Shown: positions 39,317 to 47,920 of the stretch, one piece after another
Layout of the letters: each line of letters begins with the position of its first letter
Numbering within the stretch: the first letter of the stretch is position 1
Source of the DNA: Aliivibrio sp. S4MY1
Lineage (GTDB): Bacteria > Pseudomonadota > Gammaproteobacteria > Enterobacterales > Vibrionaceae
Reading direction: 5' to 3'
DNA length: 57,467 bases
Assembly: GCF_028765545.1 (NCBI RefSeq)
Contig: NZ_JARACP010000003.1
Location: 1-57,467 of the forward strand
The notes under the pieces: model-generated
Database searches by the model: none
What the model saw: the letters and a program-made list of their open reading frames with translations, nothing else
Told to the model about the DNA's origin: nothing
Translations under genes and position numbers: made by a program

Positions 39317-40462
39317 ATGTTTCGCGTTTCTCCTTTTGCTTGGATCTCTCAATACTTTGGTGGGTTCTTTTTTGCCTATGGTGTTTATTTACCATTTTGG
39401 GCGTTGTGGTTTGAAGAACAAGGCGTCTCAGCAGGGGATATTGGTGTATTAATTGGCCTCGGGTTTGCGACGCGTTGTGTGGCGAACTTAGTTATCACGC
39501 CACGTTTGCATAAAGTGGAATATTTACTTCCCGCGTTACGAATTCTTACTTTCGCCTCATTAATCGCCCTTGGTTTGTTTTTAATTAATGGAGGGAGTTT
39601 CTGGTGGATGGCATTTGTCACCGTGCTCTTTAATTTATCCTGTGGTCCTGCAGTTCCATTGTCTGATGCGATGACAAACTATTACGCGAAGAATAATTTA
39701 TTAGATTATGGACGTACGCGTTTATGGGGCTCAGTGAGTTTCATCGCGGGTTCTACGGTTGTTGGCTATTTAGTCTCAGGGTTCGGTACTGACATGATCG
39801 TGTATACCGCGATTGCTGGGATATTAGCGGCACTGTTTTTAGTGATGCGAAACCCAAACCCAATGCCAGTCTCGGTGTCTGAAGAAGATCAAACTCGTCC
39901 ACCATTACTTGCACTATTAACCGAAACGCCAGTATTAAAGTTCATTATTTTAGTCTCGCTAATTCAAGGTAGCCACGCAGCATATTACAGTTTTAGTTCT
40001 ATCTACTGGAAAGAATCAGGCTATCAAGAAAGTACGATTGGTTACTTGTGGAGTCTTGGTGTTGTGGCTGAAGTCATGGTATTTGCGTTTAGTAAGCGAC
40101 TGTTTGCAGGGTGGAAGGTATCAACACTATTTAAAGTGGCTGCAGTTGGGGTGATGGTTCGTTGGGGGTTAACTGCAGCAACGACAGAACTGTTTGCGTT
40201 AGTGTTAGTTCAAGCTTTACACGGGGTGACATTTGCAATGGCTCATTTGGCAGCAATCCAATACATTCAACGCTTCCCTCAAAATAAGATGATCCCTTTG
40301 CAAGCATTATACAATGCGATTCCGTTAGGGGCATTTATTGCGCTAATGACGACATTAAGTGGTTGGGGCTATGAAGCGTGGGGAGCCAATATTTTCTGGT
40401 TAATGGCAGCAATGGGTTCGTTTGCTTTACTGATTAAATTGGATAAAGTGACCGATAAATAG
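39317..40462 (+). CDS. HcaT-like MFS transporter (3-phenylpropionate porter family)
   Basis: This 381-aa inner-membrane permease has about 12 transmembrane helices. It aligns along its length with E. coli HcaT: FFAYGVYLPFWALWFEEQG, LDYGRTRLWGSVSFIAGS, QGSHAAYYSFSSIYW and GYLWSLGVVAEVMVFA. The frame opens at TTG 39305; ATG 39317 is the natural start. The real substrate in this organism is unknown; no phenylpropionate catabolic genes are nearby. It is followed by a terminator that separates it from crbS. Confidence 0.85.
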   Translation: MFRVSPFAWISQYFGGFFFAYGVYLPFWALWFEEQGVSAGDIGVLIGLGFATRCVANLVITPRLHKVEYLLPALRILTFASLIALGLFLINGGSFWWMAFVTVLFNLSCGPAVPLSDAMTNYYAKNNLLDYGRTRLWGSVSFIAGSTVVGYLVSGFGTDMIVYTAIAGILAALFLVMRNPNPMPVSVSEEDQTRPPLLALLTETPVLKFIILVSLIQGSHAAYYSFSSIYWKESGYQESTIGYLWSLGVVAEVMVFAFSKRLFAGWKVSTLFKVAAVGVMVRWGLTAATTELFALVLVQALHGVTFAMAHLAAIQYIQRFPQNKMIPLQALYNAIPLGAFIALMTTLSGWGYEAWGANIFWLMAAMGSFALLIKLDKVTDK

Positions 40463-40509
40463 GCCTTAATCACATTTGTAGGGTTGAGTAAAAAACAAGC
40501 GACAATTAT

Positions 40510-40557
40510 AACGCTAGAATGGTGCTACAGAGTATTTGTACCCTTCTAGCGTTTTTT
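40510..40557 (+). terminator. Terminator between the HcaT-like gene and crbS
   Basis: A 10-bp stem AACGCTAGAA / TTCTAGCGTT (40510-40519, 40544-40553), extended by GGT/ACC, has TTTTTT following. crbS must therefore have its own promoter in the remaining ~33 bases or upstream within the hairpin region. Confidence 0.8.
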
Positions 40558-40590
40558 ATGGCACTAGAGTGGTATCACCAAGGATGAGTG

Positions 40591-43500
40591 ATGACACAAG
40601 GATGGATTGTGGTGCCAGTGTCGCTGGCGTATTTAGGATTATTGTTTTTAATTGCTTGGTATGGCGATAGACAAAAAGGGTGGCTAGCGCAATATCGCCC
40701 GTGGATTTATAGCCTCTCTATAGCGGTTTACTGCACCTCATGGACCTTTTATGGCACCGTAGGCCAAGCCACTAATAACCCGTGGTCTTTCCTTCCTATT
40801 TATCTTGCTCCTATTTTTGTGTTTGTATTTGCATGGCGATTTCTTGCCAGAATTATCTTGATTGCTAAGCGAGAGCATATCACCTCGATAGCTGATTTTA
40901 TCGCGGCACGATATGGAAAATCTCAAGGATTAGCTGGGGTGATCACGATTATCGCTGTTGTTGGGATACTGCCTTATATTGCATTGCAATTGAGGGGCAT
41001 CACTATGGGGCTTGATCTTGTTGCGCCTAATTTGGCTCTGGATTTAGGTTATCAAGATGGGCATATTTCTTGGTTTGTTGGCGGTGCCCTTGCTGTATTT
41101 ACGATTCTTTTTGGTACTCGACATATTGATACGACAGAGCATCATCGTGGTTTGATGATGGCTGTTGCCTTTGAGTCGATAGTGAAATTGGTCGCCTTTC
41201 TTGCGGTTGGCGGTTTCATTCTTTATTTGGCTTATTCTGATGCTAATGTTGATTTAATTTCTATTGCCAAAGAAACCTACCAATCCCCCAATCTCATTAC
41301 GCTTTTATTCCATACGATCTTAACAATGGCGGCGATAATCTGTTTACCGCGCCAGTTTCACACCACGGTTGTAGAGAATGAGCAGGCGCAAGACTTACGA
41401 ATAGCGCGTTGGGTATTTCCACTCTATCTAATATTAATTGGCCTATTTGTACTCCCTATCTCTTGGGCTGGACAAGCTCTGCTCTCTGGTGGTGTTAGTG
41501 ATAGTTTTGTTATTAGCGTGCCATTGTCGGTTGGTGCTGAGAATATGGCATTACTGGCTTTTGTTGGTGGAACCTCAGCCGCCAGTGGTATGGTTATCGT
41601 ATCTACCATTGCACTGGCGATTATGGTATCGAATGATTTAGTTTTACCTTTGCTATTACGTCGAGTAAAAACCACAGGACGATCGTTCGGACATTTTTCT
41701 AAATTATTAGTAACGATTAGACGCGTGCTTATTCTATTACTGTTATTAGCGGCGTGGGGGTTTTACCAAGCACTTGATTCGATTGATTCATTGTCGGTCA
41801 TTGGCTTGTTAGCTTTTGCGGCCATAGCTCAATTTGCACCAGCGTTAATTGGTGGATTGTATTGGCGAAATGCCAACAAAAAAGGCGTGTATGCAGGGTT
41901 AATTATCGGCTTTTTAATTTGGGTTGTTACTCTGATGAGCCAAACTCAAATGTTAGCAGGTAGTGCTGAAAATAACGTTTTATTATGGTTAATCACTCCT
42001 CCGGAATGGTTGCAGCAGCTAGAGGTGAAAACCTCAGATTGGGGAATGATGCTTAGTTTAGGTCTTAACACCCTATTATTTATTCTTGTTTCATCAATCA
42101 CTCGGGCATCATTAAGCGAGCGTTTACAAGCGGCTGCATTTGTTGGCGCTCCTTTACCAGAAAATGAAGATGTCAGTGTTTATCAAACTCGCGTTACGGT
42201 GGGTGAATTAGAAATGTTGGCTTCACGGTTTGTTGGTCGCCGACGTGCTCAAAAAGCCTTTCGCCAATTCTCTCAACAGAATGATGAATCCTTATTGCCG
42301 CAACAACAGGCAAGCTCTGCACTAATTCGCCATACCGAGCGTGTACTGGCTGGCGTATTTGGCGCTTCTTCTTCTCGTTTGGTTCTTACTTCAGCTTTAC
42401 AAGGCAGAAATATGCAGTTGGAAGAGGTGGCAACCATCGTTGATGAAGCCTCTGAGTTGTATGATTTTAGCCGTGGTTTATTGCAAGGAGCGATTGAGCA
42501 CATTAGCCAAGGGATCGCCGTGGTTGATAAGCAGATGAAATTGGTTGCATGGAATCAACGTTACTTAGAATTATTTACTTTCCCTCCGGGATTGATTCAA
42601 GTGGGTAGACCGATAGCCGATGTGATCCGTCACAATGCAGAGCAAGGTTTGTGTGGACCGGGTGATCCTGAAATACACGTTCAGCGACGAGTGGAGCATT
42701 TAGAGCGAGGAACTCGTCATGTCTCTTCTCGTATTCGCCCTGATGGTCAGGTTATTGAAGTGCAAGGTAACCCGATGCCCAGTGGTGGATTTGTGATGAG
42801 TTTTACAGATATCACTGTATTTAGGCAGGCAGAAAAAGCATTAAAAGAGACCAATGAAACTCTCGAGTCGCGCGTTCACGAGCGCACCAAAGAGTTAGAA
42901 AAATTAAACCAGCGATTGGTTGGAGCAACCCAAAGCGCCGAATTGGCGTCTCAATCGAAAAGTCGTTTACTTGCCGCTGTTAGCCATGACTTAATGCAGC
43001 CTTTAAATGCTGCACGTTTATTTGCCTCTTCATTGAGTGAAGTTGCCCAAGAAGTAGAAACAAAAAAAATATCAGGCCATATTGAAAGAGCGTTAGGAGC
43101 CGCTGAAGAGCTGATTGGGGATTTACTCGATATTTCTCGCTTAGAAGCCGGTAAGTTAGAAACACATGTTCAAAGTTTTTCATTAAACAGTCTGTTTTCT
43201 AATTTGGAAGCGGAGTTTGGTGCGTTAGCCAAGCAGCAAGGCATTGACTTTACGGTTATTCATTCAAATGTGGTGGTGGAATCCGATCCAAAACTCTTAC
43301 GCCGAGTCGTGCAAAACTTTTTAACTAATGCGTTTCGATATAATCCTCAAGGTAAAGTGGTACTTGGAGCAAGAAGGGTCGAAGGTCAAATACGTTTGGA
43401 TGTATGGGACTGTGGAATTGGTATCCCTGAAGAAAAACAACAAGCCATTTTTGATGAGTTTACTCGGGTCGATCAAAGCCGGGCAGACCAAGGTTTAGGT

Positions 43501-44031
43501 TTGGGTTTAGCCATTGCTCGTGGTATCTCTCATGTGCTTGGACATACAATTTCATTGCGTTCATGGCTTAATCAAGGTTCGGTATTTTCAGTCACACTTG
43601 ATAGAGGCGTACTGCTTGAGAGTAATGCGCCTACGATAGAACAAAAACCTGAATTACCATTGAGTTTAGTTCGAGTGCTATGTGTTGATAATGAACCAGA
43701 TATTCTTATTGGGATGGAGTCATTGATATCTCGATGGGGCTGTGAAGTAAAAACCGCAACCGATTTAATGAGTAGCCTGCGTTGTCTAGAAGAGGGTTGG
43801 GTACCAGATGTGATCTTCTCTGATTATCGATTGGATAACGATAGAACAGGACTTGAGGTATTACAACAATGTCGTTTACGTTTAGGGAATGCATTTGAAG
43901 GGGTGATGATCAGTGCGGATAAAACCGATGATTTATTGGACAGTATTAAAACGAATGGATTTGGGTTTATTGCAAAACCGGTTAAACCTTTAAAGTTAAG
44001 AGCTGTGTTGAATCGTCATGTTAGAAAGTAA
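40591..44031 (+). CDS. crbS: CrbS-type transporter-fused hybrid histidine kinase
   Basis: This 1146-aa membrane sensor fuses an N-terminal sodium:solute symporter (SLC5-like) domain (about 1-500, 12-13 helices) to a cytoplasmic PAS domain (about 630-760, ISQGIAVVDKQMKLVAWN), a coiled coil, a HisKA domain with SHDLMQPLN (His799), a HATPase with DCGIGIPEEKQ and GLGLGLAIARG, and a C-terminal receiver (FSDYRLD, Asp1078). In V. cholerae CrbS with CrbR controls acs; the Pseudomonas relative is MxtR. The start is ATG 40591 behind AAGGA; a GTG one codon earlier is also open. The role here is by homology and locus. Confidence 0.88.
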   Translation: MTQGWIVVPVSLAYLGLLFLIAWYGDRQKGWLAQYRPWIYSLSIAVYCTSWTFYGTVGQATNNPWSFLPIYLAPIFVFVFAWRFLARIILIAKREHITSIADFIAARYGKSQGLAGVITIIAVVGILPYIALQLRGITMGLDLVAPNLALDLGYQDGHISWFVGGALAVFTILFGTRHIDTTEHHRGLMMAVAFESIVKLVAFLAVGGFILYLAYSDANVDLISIAKETYQSPNLITLLFHTILTMAAIICLPRQFHTTVVENEQAQDLRIARWVFPLYLILIGLFVLPISWAGQALLSGGVSDSFVISVPLSVGAENMALLAFVGGTSAASGMVIVSTIALAIMVSNDLVLPLLLRRVKTTGRSFGHFSKLLVTIRRVLILLLLLAAWGFYQALDSIDSLSVIGLLAFAAIAQFAPALIGGLYWRNANKKGVYAGLIIGFLIWVVTLMSQTQMLAGSAENNVLLWLITPPEWLQQLEVKTSDWGMMLSLGLNTLLFILVSSITRASLSERLQAAAFVGAPLPENEDVSVYQTRVTVGELEMLASRFVGRRRAQKAFRQFSQQNDESLLPQQQASSALIRHTERVLAGVFGASSSRLVLTSALQGRNMQLEEVATIVDEASELYDFSRGLLQGAIEHISQGIAVVDKQMKLVAWNQRYLELFTFPPGLIQVGRPIADVIRHNAEQGLCGPGDPEIHVQRRVEHLERGTRHVSSRIRPDGQVIEVQGNPMPSGGFVMSFTDITVFRQAEKALKETNETLESRVHERTKELEKLNQRLVGATQSAELASQSKSRLLAAVSHDLMQPLNAARLFASSLSEVAQEVETKKISGHIERALGAAEELIGDLLDISRLEAGKLETHVQSFSLNSLFSNLEAEFGALAKQQGIDFTVIHSNVVVESDPKLLRRVVQNFLTNAFRYNPQGKVVLGARRVEGQIRLDVWDCGIGIPEEKQQAIFDEFTRVDQSRADQGLGLGLAIARGISHVLGHTISLRSWLNQGSVFSVTLDRGVLLESNAPTIEQKPELPLSLVRVLCVDNEPDILIGMESLISRWGCEVKTATDLMSSLRCLEEGWVPDVIFSDYRLDNDRTGLEVLQQCRLRLGNAFEGVMISADKTDDLLDSIKTNGFGFIAKPVKPLKLRAVLNRHVRK

Positions 44032-44089
44032 TTATGAATTAATAAGCGCTATTGTATCGATATAAATAGCTAAAAGTTAAATGAAATAA

Positions 44090-44119
44090 AAAGGGAGTTA
44101 GCATTCACTAACTCCCTTT
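44090..44119 (-). terminator. Symporter operon terminator
   Basis: A 12-bp stem AAAGGGAGTTAG / CTAACTCCCTTT with a six-base loop. The minus-strand tail TTTATTTC makes it the end of the symporter operon. It could also stop crbS on the plus strand. Confidence 0.8.
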
Positions 44120-44152
44120 GCTTAGCCAATATCTGACGTTATTTATATACAA

Positions 44153-45856
44153 TTAATGATCGTGTGCTTCACCTGCACCTTTAGGGAAACGAATTGATTC
44201 CACAAGGTCCTGCACATCTTTAGGCACTTCTGCTGTCACTTTGTTTACTGCAATTGAAACAATGAAGTTCACACACATACCTAGTGTACCAATCCCTTCT
44301 GGGCTGATACCAAACCACCAGTTATCAGGTGTGCTTGCAGCAGGGTTAATGAACTTAAAGTAAACAATATAAGCCGTGGTAAAGGTAACACCAGAAATCA
44401 TACCGGCAATCGCCCCTTCCTTATTCATCTTCTTATAGAAAATACCCAAGATAATCGCAGGGAAGAAGGAGGCTGCTGCTAAGCCGAAGGAGAAGGCAAC
44501 CACCTGTGCTACAAAGCCCGGAGGGTTTATTCCTAAGTAACCAGCACCAATAATAGCAACCACGGCAGCCAATCTAGCGGCGAGCAGTTCTTGTTTATCG
44601 GTCATGTTAGGCTTAAAGCCTTTCTTCAATAAATCATGAGAGATAGACGTCGAGATTACCAGTAGTAGGCCGGCAGCCGTTGATAATGCAGCGGCTAAGC
44701 CACCCGCAGCTAATAGTGCCACAACCCAGTTTGGTAAACTTGCTAGTTCAGGTGACGCCAATACGATGATATCTCGGTTGATGTCCATTTCATTACGTTC
44801 ATCACCAGAGTAAAACATTTTGCCATCGCCATTTTTATCATCCCAACCAACAAGACCTGTGTCTTCCCAGTTTTTATACCAGCTTGGTGCATCAGCCGCA
44901 GCAACCCCTTGGCTATCTGGACCATTAATGGTTTCAATCATATTTACACGAGCAAACGCGGCTACCGCAGGTGCTGTGGTGTATAAGAATGAGATAAACA
45001 GTAACGCCCAACCCGCAGAGATACGTGCATCTTTAACACGAGGTACCGTGAAGAAGCGGATAATTACATGAGGGAGTCCAGCCGTACCCACCATTAGCGC
45101 AGCACAGATAAAGAAGACATCAACCATGCTCTTAGAGCCGTCAGTATATGGGGTAAACCCGAGTTCAGTGGTTAATCCATCTAACTTATCTAATAAGTAG
45201 ACTTCAGAGCCAGTAACGGTTGATCCCATACCAATTTGAGGGAATACGTTACCTGTCATCATGATTGAAGTGAAAACAGCAGGAACAAGGAAGGCGAAAA
45301 TGAGGACACAGAATTGAGCTACCTGTGTATAAGTGATGCCTTTCATGCCACCCAATACCGCATAGAAAAATACGATACCCATACCAATGATGATGCCGAT
45401 ATTAATATCAACCTCTAGGAATCGTGAGAACACCACGCCAACACCACGCATTTGTCCTGCCACATAAGTGAAGGAAACAAAGATGGCACAGAACACAGCA
45501 ACCATACGAGCGGTTCGAGAGTAGTAACGTTCACCGATAAAATCTGGCACGGTGAATTTACCAAATTTACGTAGATAAGGAGCAAGACAAAGCGCTAATA
45601 GTACATAGCCACCGGTCCAACCCATAAGGTATACAGCACCATCATAACCAACAAAGGAGATGATACCCGCCATTGAAATGAATGACGCCGCAGACATCCA
45701 GTCTGCAGCAGTTGCCATGCCATTAGCAACAGGGTGAACCCCCCCACCTGCCACGTAGAACTCACTGGTTGATCCGGCGCGAGCCCAAATTGCAATTCCG
45801 ATATAGAGAGCAAAAGTGATACCGACTAATATAAACGTCCAAGTTTGGATACCCAT
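44153..45856 (-). CDS. Sodium:solute symporter, VC_2705/ActP-like (probable acetate permease)
   Basis: This 567-aa SLC5-family permease has about 13 helices: STSEFYVAGGGVHPVANGMATAADWMSAASF at the front, and AAGGLAAALSTAAGLLLVIS, the sodium-site helix, later. It has a DUF4212 partner rather than the DUF485 (YjcH) partner of E. coli ActP, which places it in the VC_2705-type subfamily, commonly annotated as cation/acetate symporter. An extra hydrophilic insert near residues 330-350 has DDKNGDGKM, a DxNxDG calcium-loop-like motif, then NEMDINRD. Location among acs and crbS supports acetate or a related short acid as substrate. Start is behind AAGAGGAA. Confidence 0.85.
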   Translation of the reverse strand: MGIQTWTFILVGITFALYIGIAIWARAGSTSEFYVAGGGVHPVANGMATAADWMSAASFISMAGIISFVGYDGAVYLMGWTGGYVLLALCLAPYLRKFGKFTVPDFIGERYYSRTARMVAVFCAIFVSFTYVAGQMRGVGVVFSRFLEVDINIGIIIGMGIVFFYAVLGGMKGITYTQVAQFCVLIFAFLVPAVFTSIMMTGNVFPQIGMGSTVTGSEVYLLDKLDGLTTELGFTPYTDGSKSMVDVFFICAALMVGTAGLPHVIIRFFTVPRVKDARISAGWALLFISFLYTTAPAVAAFARVNMIETINGPDSQGVAAADAPSWYKNWEDTGLVGWDDKNGDGKMFYSGDERNEMDINRDIIVLASPELASLPNWVVALLAAGGLAAALSTAAGLLLVISTSISHDLLKKGFKPNMTDKQELLAARLAAVVAIIGAGYLGINPPGFVAQVVAFSFGLAAASFFPAIILGIFYKKMNKEGAIAGMISGVTFTTAYIVYFKFINPAASTPDNWWFGISPEGIGTLGMCVNFIVSIAVNKVTAEVPKDVQDLVESIRFPKGAGEAHDH

Positions 45857-45867
45857 GATAATTCCTC

Positions 45868-46134
45868 TTAATCTTCTTGTACGTTGTATTTTTTATCTAG
45901 CGCATTCATGCGAGCAACATAGATAAAGATCAGTGCGACAAAGGTATAGATAGACCCTTGTTGTGCAAACCAGAACCCCAATTTGAATCCAGCAAATTGA
46001 ACGGTATTAAGTGCATCAACAAATAATATCCCTGCGCCGTATGAGACTAAGAACCAGATCGCAAGCAGTCCACCCATGATCCCTAGATTTTCCTTCCAAT
46101 AGGCTTGTGCTTGTTCTTTTGTTTCGAACGCCAT
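45868..46134 (-). CDS. DUF4212 small membrane partner of the symporter
   Basis: This 88-aa protein has two transmembrane helices (about 20-42 and 58-78). It carries the family pattern YWKENLGIMGGLLAIWFLVSYG and GFWFAQQGSIYTFVALIF. ATG 46134 follows a perfect AAGGAG; the longer open frame to 46209 is rejected. It precedes the symporter by 11 bases and is probably an accessory subunit needed for its function, as DUF4212/large-symporter pairs always occur together. Confidence 0.88.
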   Translation of the reverse strand: MAFETKEQAQAYWKENLGIMGGLLAIWFLVSYGAGILFVDALNTVQFAGFKLGFWFAQQGSIYTFVALIFIYVARMNALDKKYNVQED

Positions 46135-46207
46135 AGCCAGCTCCTTTTTTATGTTAATAATATGTAACCAAAAAGAGATTAGCAGTGAGAAGAGAAGAAA
46201 ACAGTGC

Positions 46208-46217
46208 AACTTTAGTC
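46208..46217. promoter_or_regulatory. Candidate CrbR-type site upstream of the symporter operon
   Basis: AACTTTAGTC differs from the acs copy only in its first base. It lies 74 bp before the DUF4212 start. Confidence 0.4.
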
Positions 46218-46225
46218 GAGCAGAT

Positions 46226-46255
46226 AAAGAAAAACGCCCAAAATATGAGCGTTTT
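46226..46255 (-). terminator. marC-like gene terminator
   Basis: On the minus strand AAAACGC / GCGTTTT with an 11-base interior, followed by TCTTT. It lies about 75 bases past the MarC-family stop. Confidence 0.65.
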
Positions 46256-46328
46256 ATGTGAGGTGACTACGGGAATTGATGTGTTAATTTTATGTTAATT
46301 AATACCAAGGTCTAAGGTATATTCATAA

Positions 46329-46952
46329 CTAAAAATAGAAGTCTTTAATACCAAGCAGTAAATTGTTAACGGCAACAGCGGCTAAGATTAATCCCATAAC
46401 GCGGCTAATAATCGCAGCACCTACGTTGCCAATTACCTTATGGATAAACGTTGCACCAAGTAATAAACATAACGTAATGACGAGAACGACAATCATGACT
46501 GCTGCTGTAATTGACTGATCTAAAAAAGAATAGCGAGAATTATCGGTTAGCATCACAATGGCCATCATAGCGCCGGGCGAGGCGATTGATGGGATAGCTA
46601 AAGGATAAACCGCTAAATCTGCTAGATCTGAATGACTTAGTTCCTCGCTCATCTTCTGTTCTTGATCTGGCTTGCTCTCACCAAAAATCATAGTAAGAGC
46701 AAAGATTAATAAGACTAACCCGCCAGCAACCTGAAAGGCAGGCAAAGGAATTTGCATTGCTTCTAAGAGAAGTTGACCAATAACAAGGAAAAATAAAAGT
46801 ACAGCCGTCGCGATCGCTACCGCTTTAAGAGCTACGACTTTACGTTGTTTAGCGGTTAGGTGTTGAGTTTGTGAAAGATAGACAGGAACGGATCCTATAG
46901 GGTCAATGACTGCCCAAAGAACAACAAATTGAGTGATGAGGATACTTATCAT
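46329..46952 (-). CDS. MarC-family integral membrane protein
   Basis: This 207-aa inner-membrane protein of the MarC/YhgN family has six predicted helices. It has the characteristic opening ITQFVVLWAVIDPIGSVPVYLS and the later PLAIPSIASPGAMMAIVML. Despite the name, MarC proteins are not shown to be multidrug exporters. It lies 90 bp downstream of crbR on the same strand, with no terminator seen between them, so cotranscription is possible. Confidence 0.88.
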   Translation of the reverse strand: MISILITQFVVLWAVIDPIGSVPVYLSQTQHLTAKQRKVVALKAVAIATAVLLFFLVIGQLLLEAMQIPLPAFQVAGGLVLLIFALTMIFGESKPDQEQKMSEELSHSDLADLAVYPLAIPSIASPGAMMAIVMLTDNSRYSFLDQSITAAVMIVVLVITLCLLLGATFIHKVIGNVGAAIISRVMGLILAAVAVNNLLLGIKDFYF

Positions 46953-47042
46953 GGGTTCTCCCAGAGGTTAGGTTACGCAGAGGGATTAAAATAATGAATG
47001 GGCAACCTAACTTATTTTAACGGCTAGAGTGTTATATCAAGG

Positions 47043-47672
47043 TTAACTTTCCGTTTGTTGCAATAAAATAACCGCTTGAGTGCGATTTTTAACGCCCAAT
47101 TTTCTAAATATTGCCGTCATGTGCGCTTTTATCGTGGCTTCTGATACTTCTAAATCATAAGCGATTTGTTTATTGAGTAAGCCATCAGATAGCATACCAA
47201 GTACCTTGTATTGCTGAGGAGTAAGAGCCGCGATTTTGGTCGCGAGATCATCACACGCTGCCGAATTTTTTATTGACCCTTCAGGGAAATAGGAATCACC
47301 AGCAAGAATTTGATTTAAGGCTGCAATGAGTGATTTCATATCGCTAGATTTAGGAATAAAGCCAAAAGCACCATGACTTTTGACTTGAGATACAATACTA
47401 GGCTCTTCACTGGCTGATACAACAACAATAGGCAGGTCTGGATATTGAGAGCGAAGTTGTATTAATCCAGACATCCCATTGCTACCAGGCATTTTTAAAT
47501 CCAATAGAAGCAAATCTGGATCGGAGTCTTTTTGTAAGACCGTTAATAACCCTTCAAGCGAATCCGCTTCTATTAAATTAGCACCACTGATTGCCATGTG
47601 AATGGATTGAAAAAGCGCATTGCGAAATAAGGGGTGATCGTCGGCGATGATAATGGTGTAGTTGTCGTCCAT
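47043..47672 (-). CDS. crbR: CrbR-type LuxR/NarL-family response regulator
   Basis: This 209-aa regulator has an N-terminal receiver (ADDHP at 10-14, phosphoacceptor Asp58 in LLLLDLKMPG, Lys in FIPKSS). A C-terminal LuxR HTH follows (LTPQQYKVLGMLSDGLLNKQIAYDLEVSEATIKAHM). It fits the cognate regulator of the CrbS kinase, which activates acs in V. cholerae (ErdR in Pseudomonas). Here it is about 3 kb from crbS, within the acetate locus, and has a TTTAGTC/CTAAAGTC site in its own upstream region, suggesting autoregulation. Confidence 0.82.
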   Translation of the reverse strand: MDDNYTIIIADDHPLFRNALFQSIHMAISGANLIEADSLEGLLTVLQKDSDPDLLLLDLKMPGSNGMSGLIQLRSQYPDLPIVVVSASEEPSIVSQVKSHGAFGFIPKSSDMKSLIAALNQILAGDSYFPEGSIKNSAACDDLATKIAALTPQQYKVLGMLSDGLLNKQIAYDLEVSEATIKAHMTAIFRKLGVKNRTQAVILLQQTES

Positions 47673-47734
47673 GGCTACAAAATTCCTTATAAGTGATTAA
47701 ATAAAATTAACATCCCCTACGGTTTTGAGCAATT

Positions 47735-47750
47735 TTTAGTCGCTAAAGTC
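47735..47750. promoter_or_regulatory. Candidate CrbR-type site upstream of crbR
   Basis: On the minus strand GACTTTAGCGACTAAA: two GACT(T/A)(T/A)A half-sites in direct order, 63-78 bp before the crbR start. It is related to the GACTTTAGTC copies elsewhere in the locus. Confidence 0.4.
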
Positions 47751-47855
47751 TGCGCTGTCTCTCTAACTCATCTCTTATTTTAAATAAACGGGCGTTTTTG
47801 ATGGGATCTTAATATTTAAAACAAATTAATTTGAAGGGCTAGACAATTAAATGAA

Positions 47856-47920
47856 ACGAAACTAAACTTCTTTCAAATCGAAACTTATTGAGTTTGTTAT
47901 GTCAAAAAGAAACACGAAAC
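47856..47920. promoter_or_regulatory. Repeated (A/T)CGAAAC boxes at the DeoR-family gene
   Basis: ACGAAAC at 47856-47862, TCGAAAC at 47878-47884 and ACGAAAC at 47914-47920, all in the same orientation, flank the start codon. DeoR/GlpR-family regulators often bind repeated TTTCG/CGAAA units, so this may be an autoregulatory operator. A CAAATTAATTTG palindrome lies just upstream (47822-47833). Confidence 0.35.

Noticed and set aside
40463..40590. A GACTTTAGTC motif upstream of crbS
   Set aside because: I looked for it and did not find a match, so crbS is not included in the candidate CrbR regulon.
45868..46134. DUF485/YjcH as partner of the symporter
   Set aside because: The sequence pattern (YWKENLGIMGGLLAIWFLVSYG, FAQQGSIYTFV) fits DUF4212, not YjcH.
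46968..47011. Inverted repeat GTTAGGTT / AACCTAAC upstream of the MarC gene
   Set aside because: Only 8 bp with a 28-base gap, no T-run and no second copy; it could be chance in AT-rich DNA.
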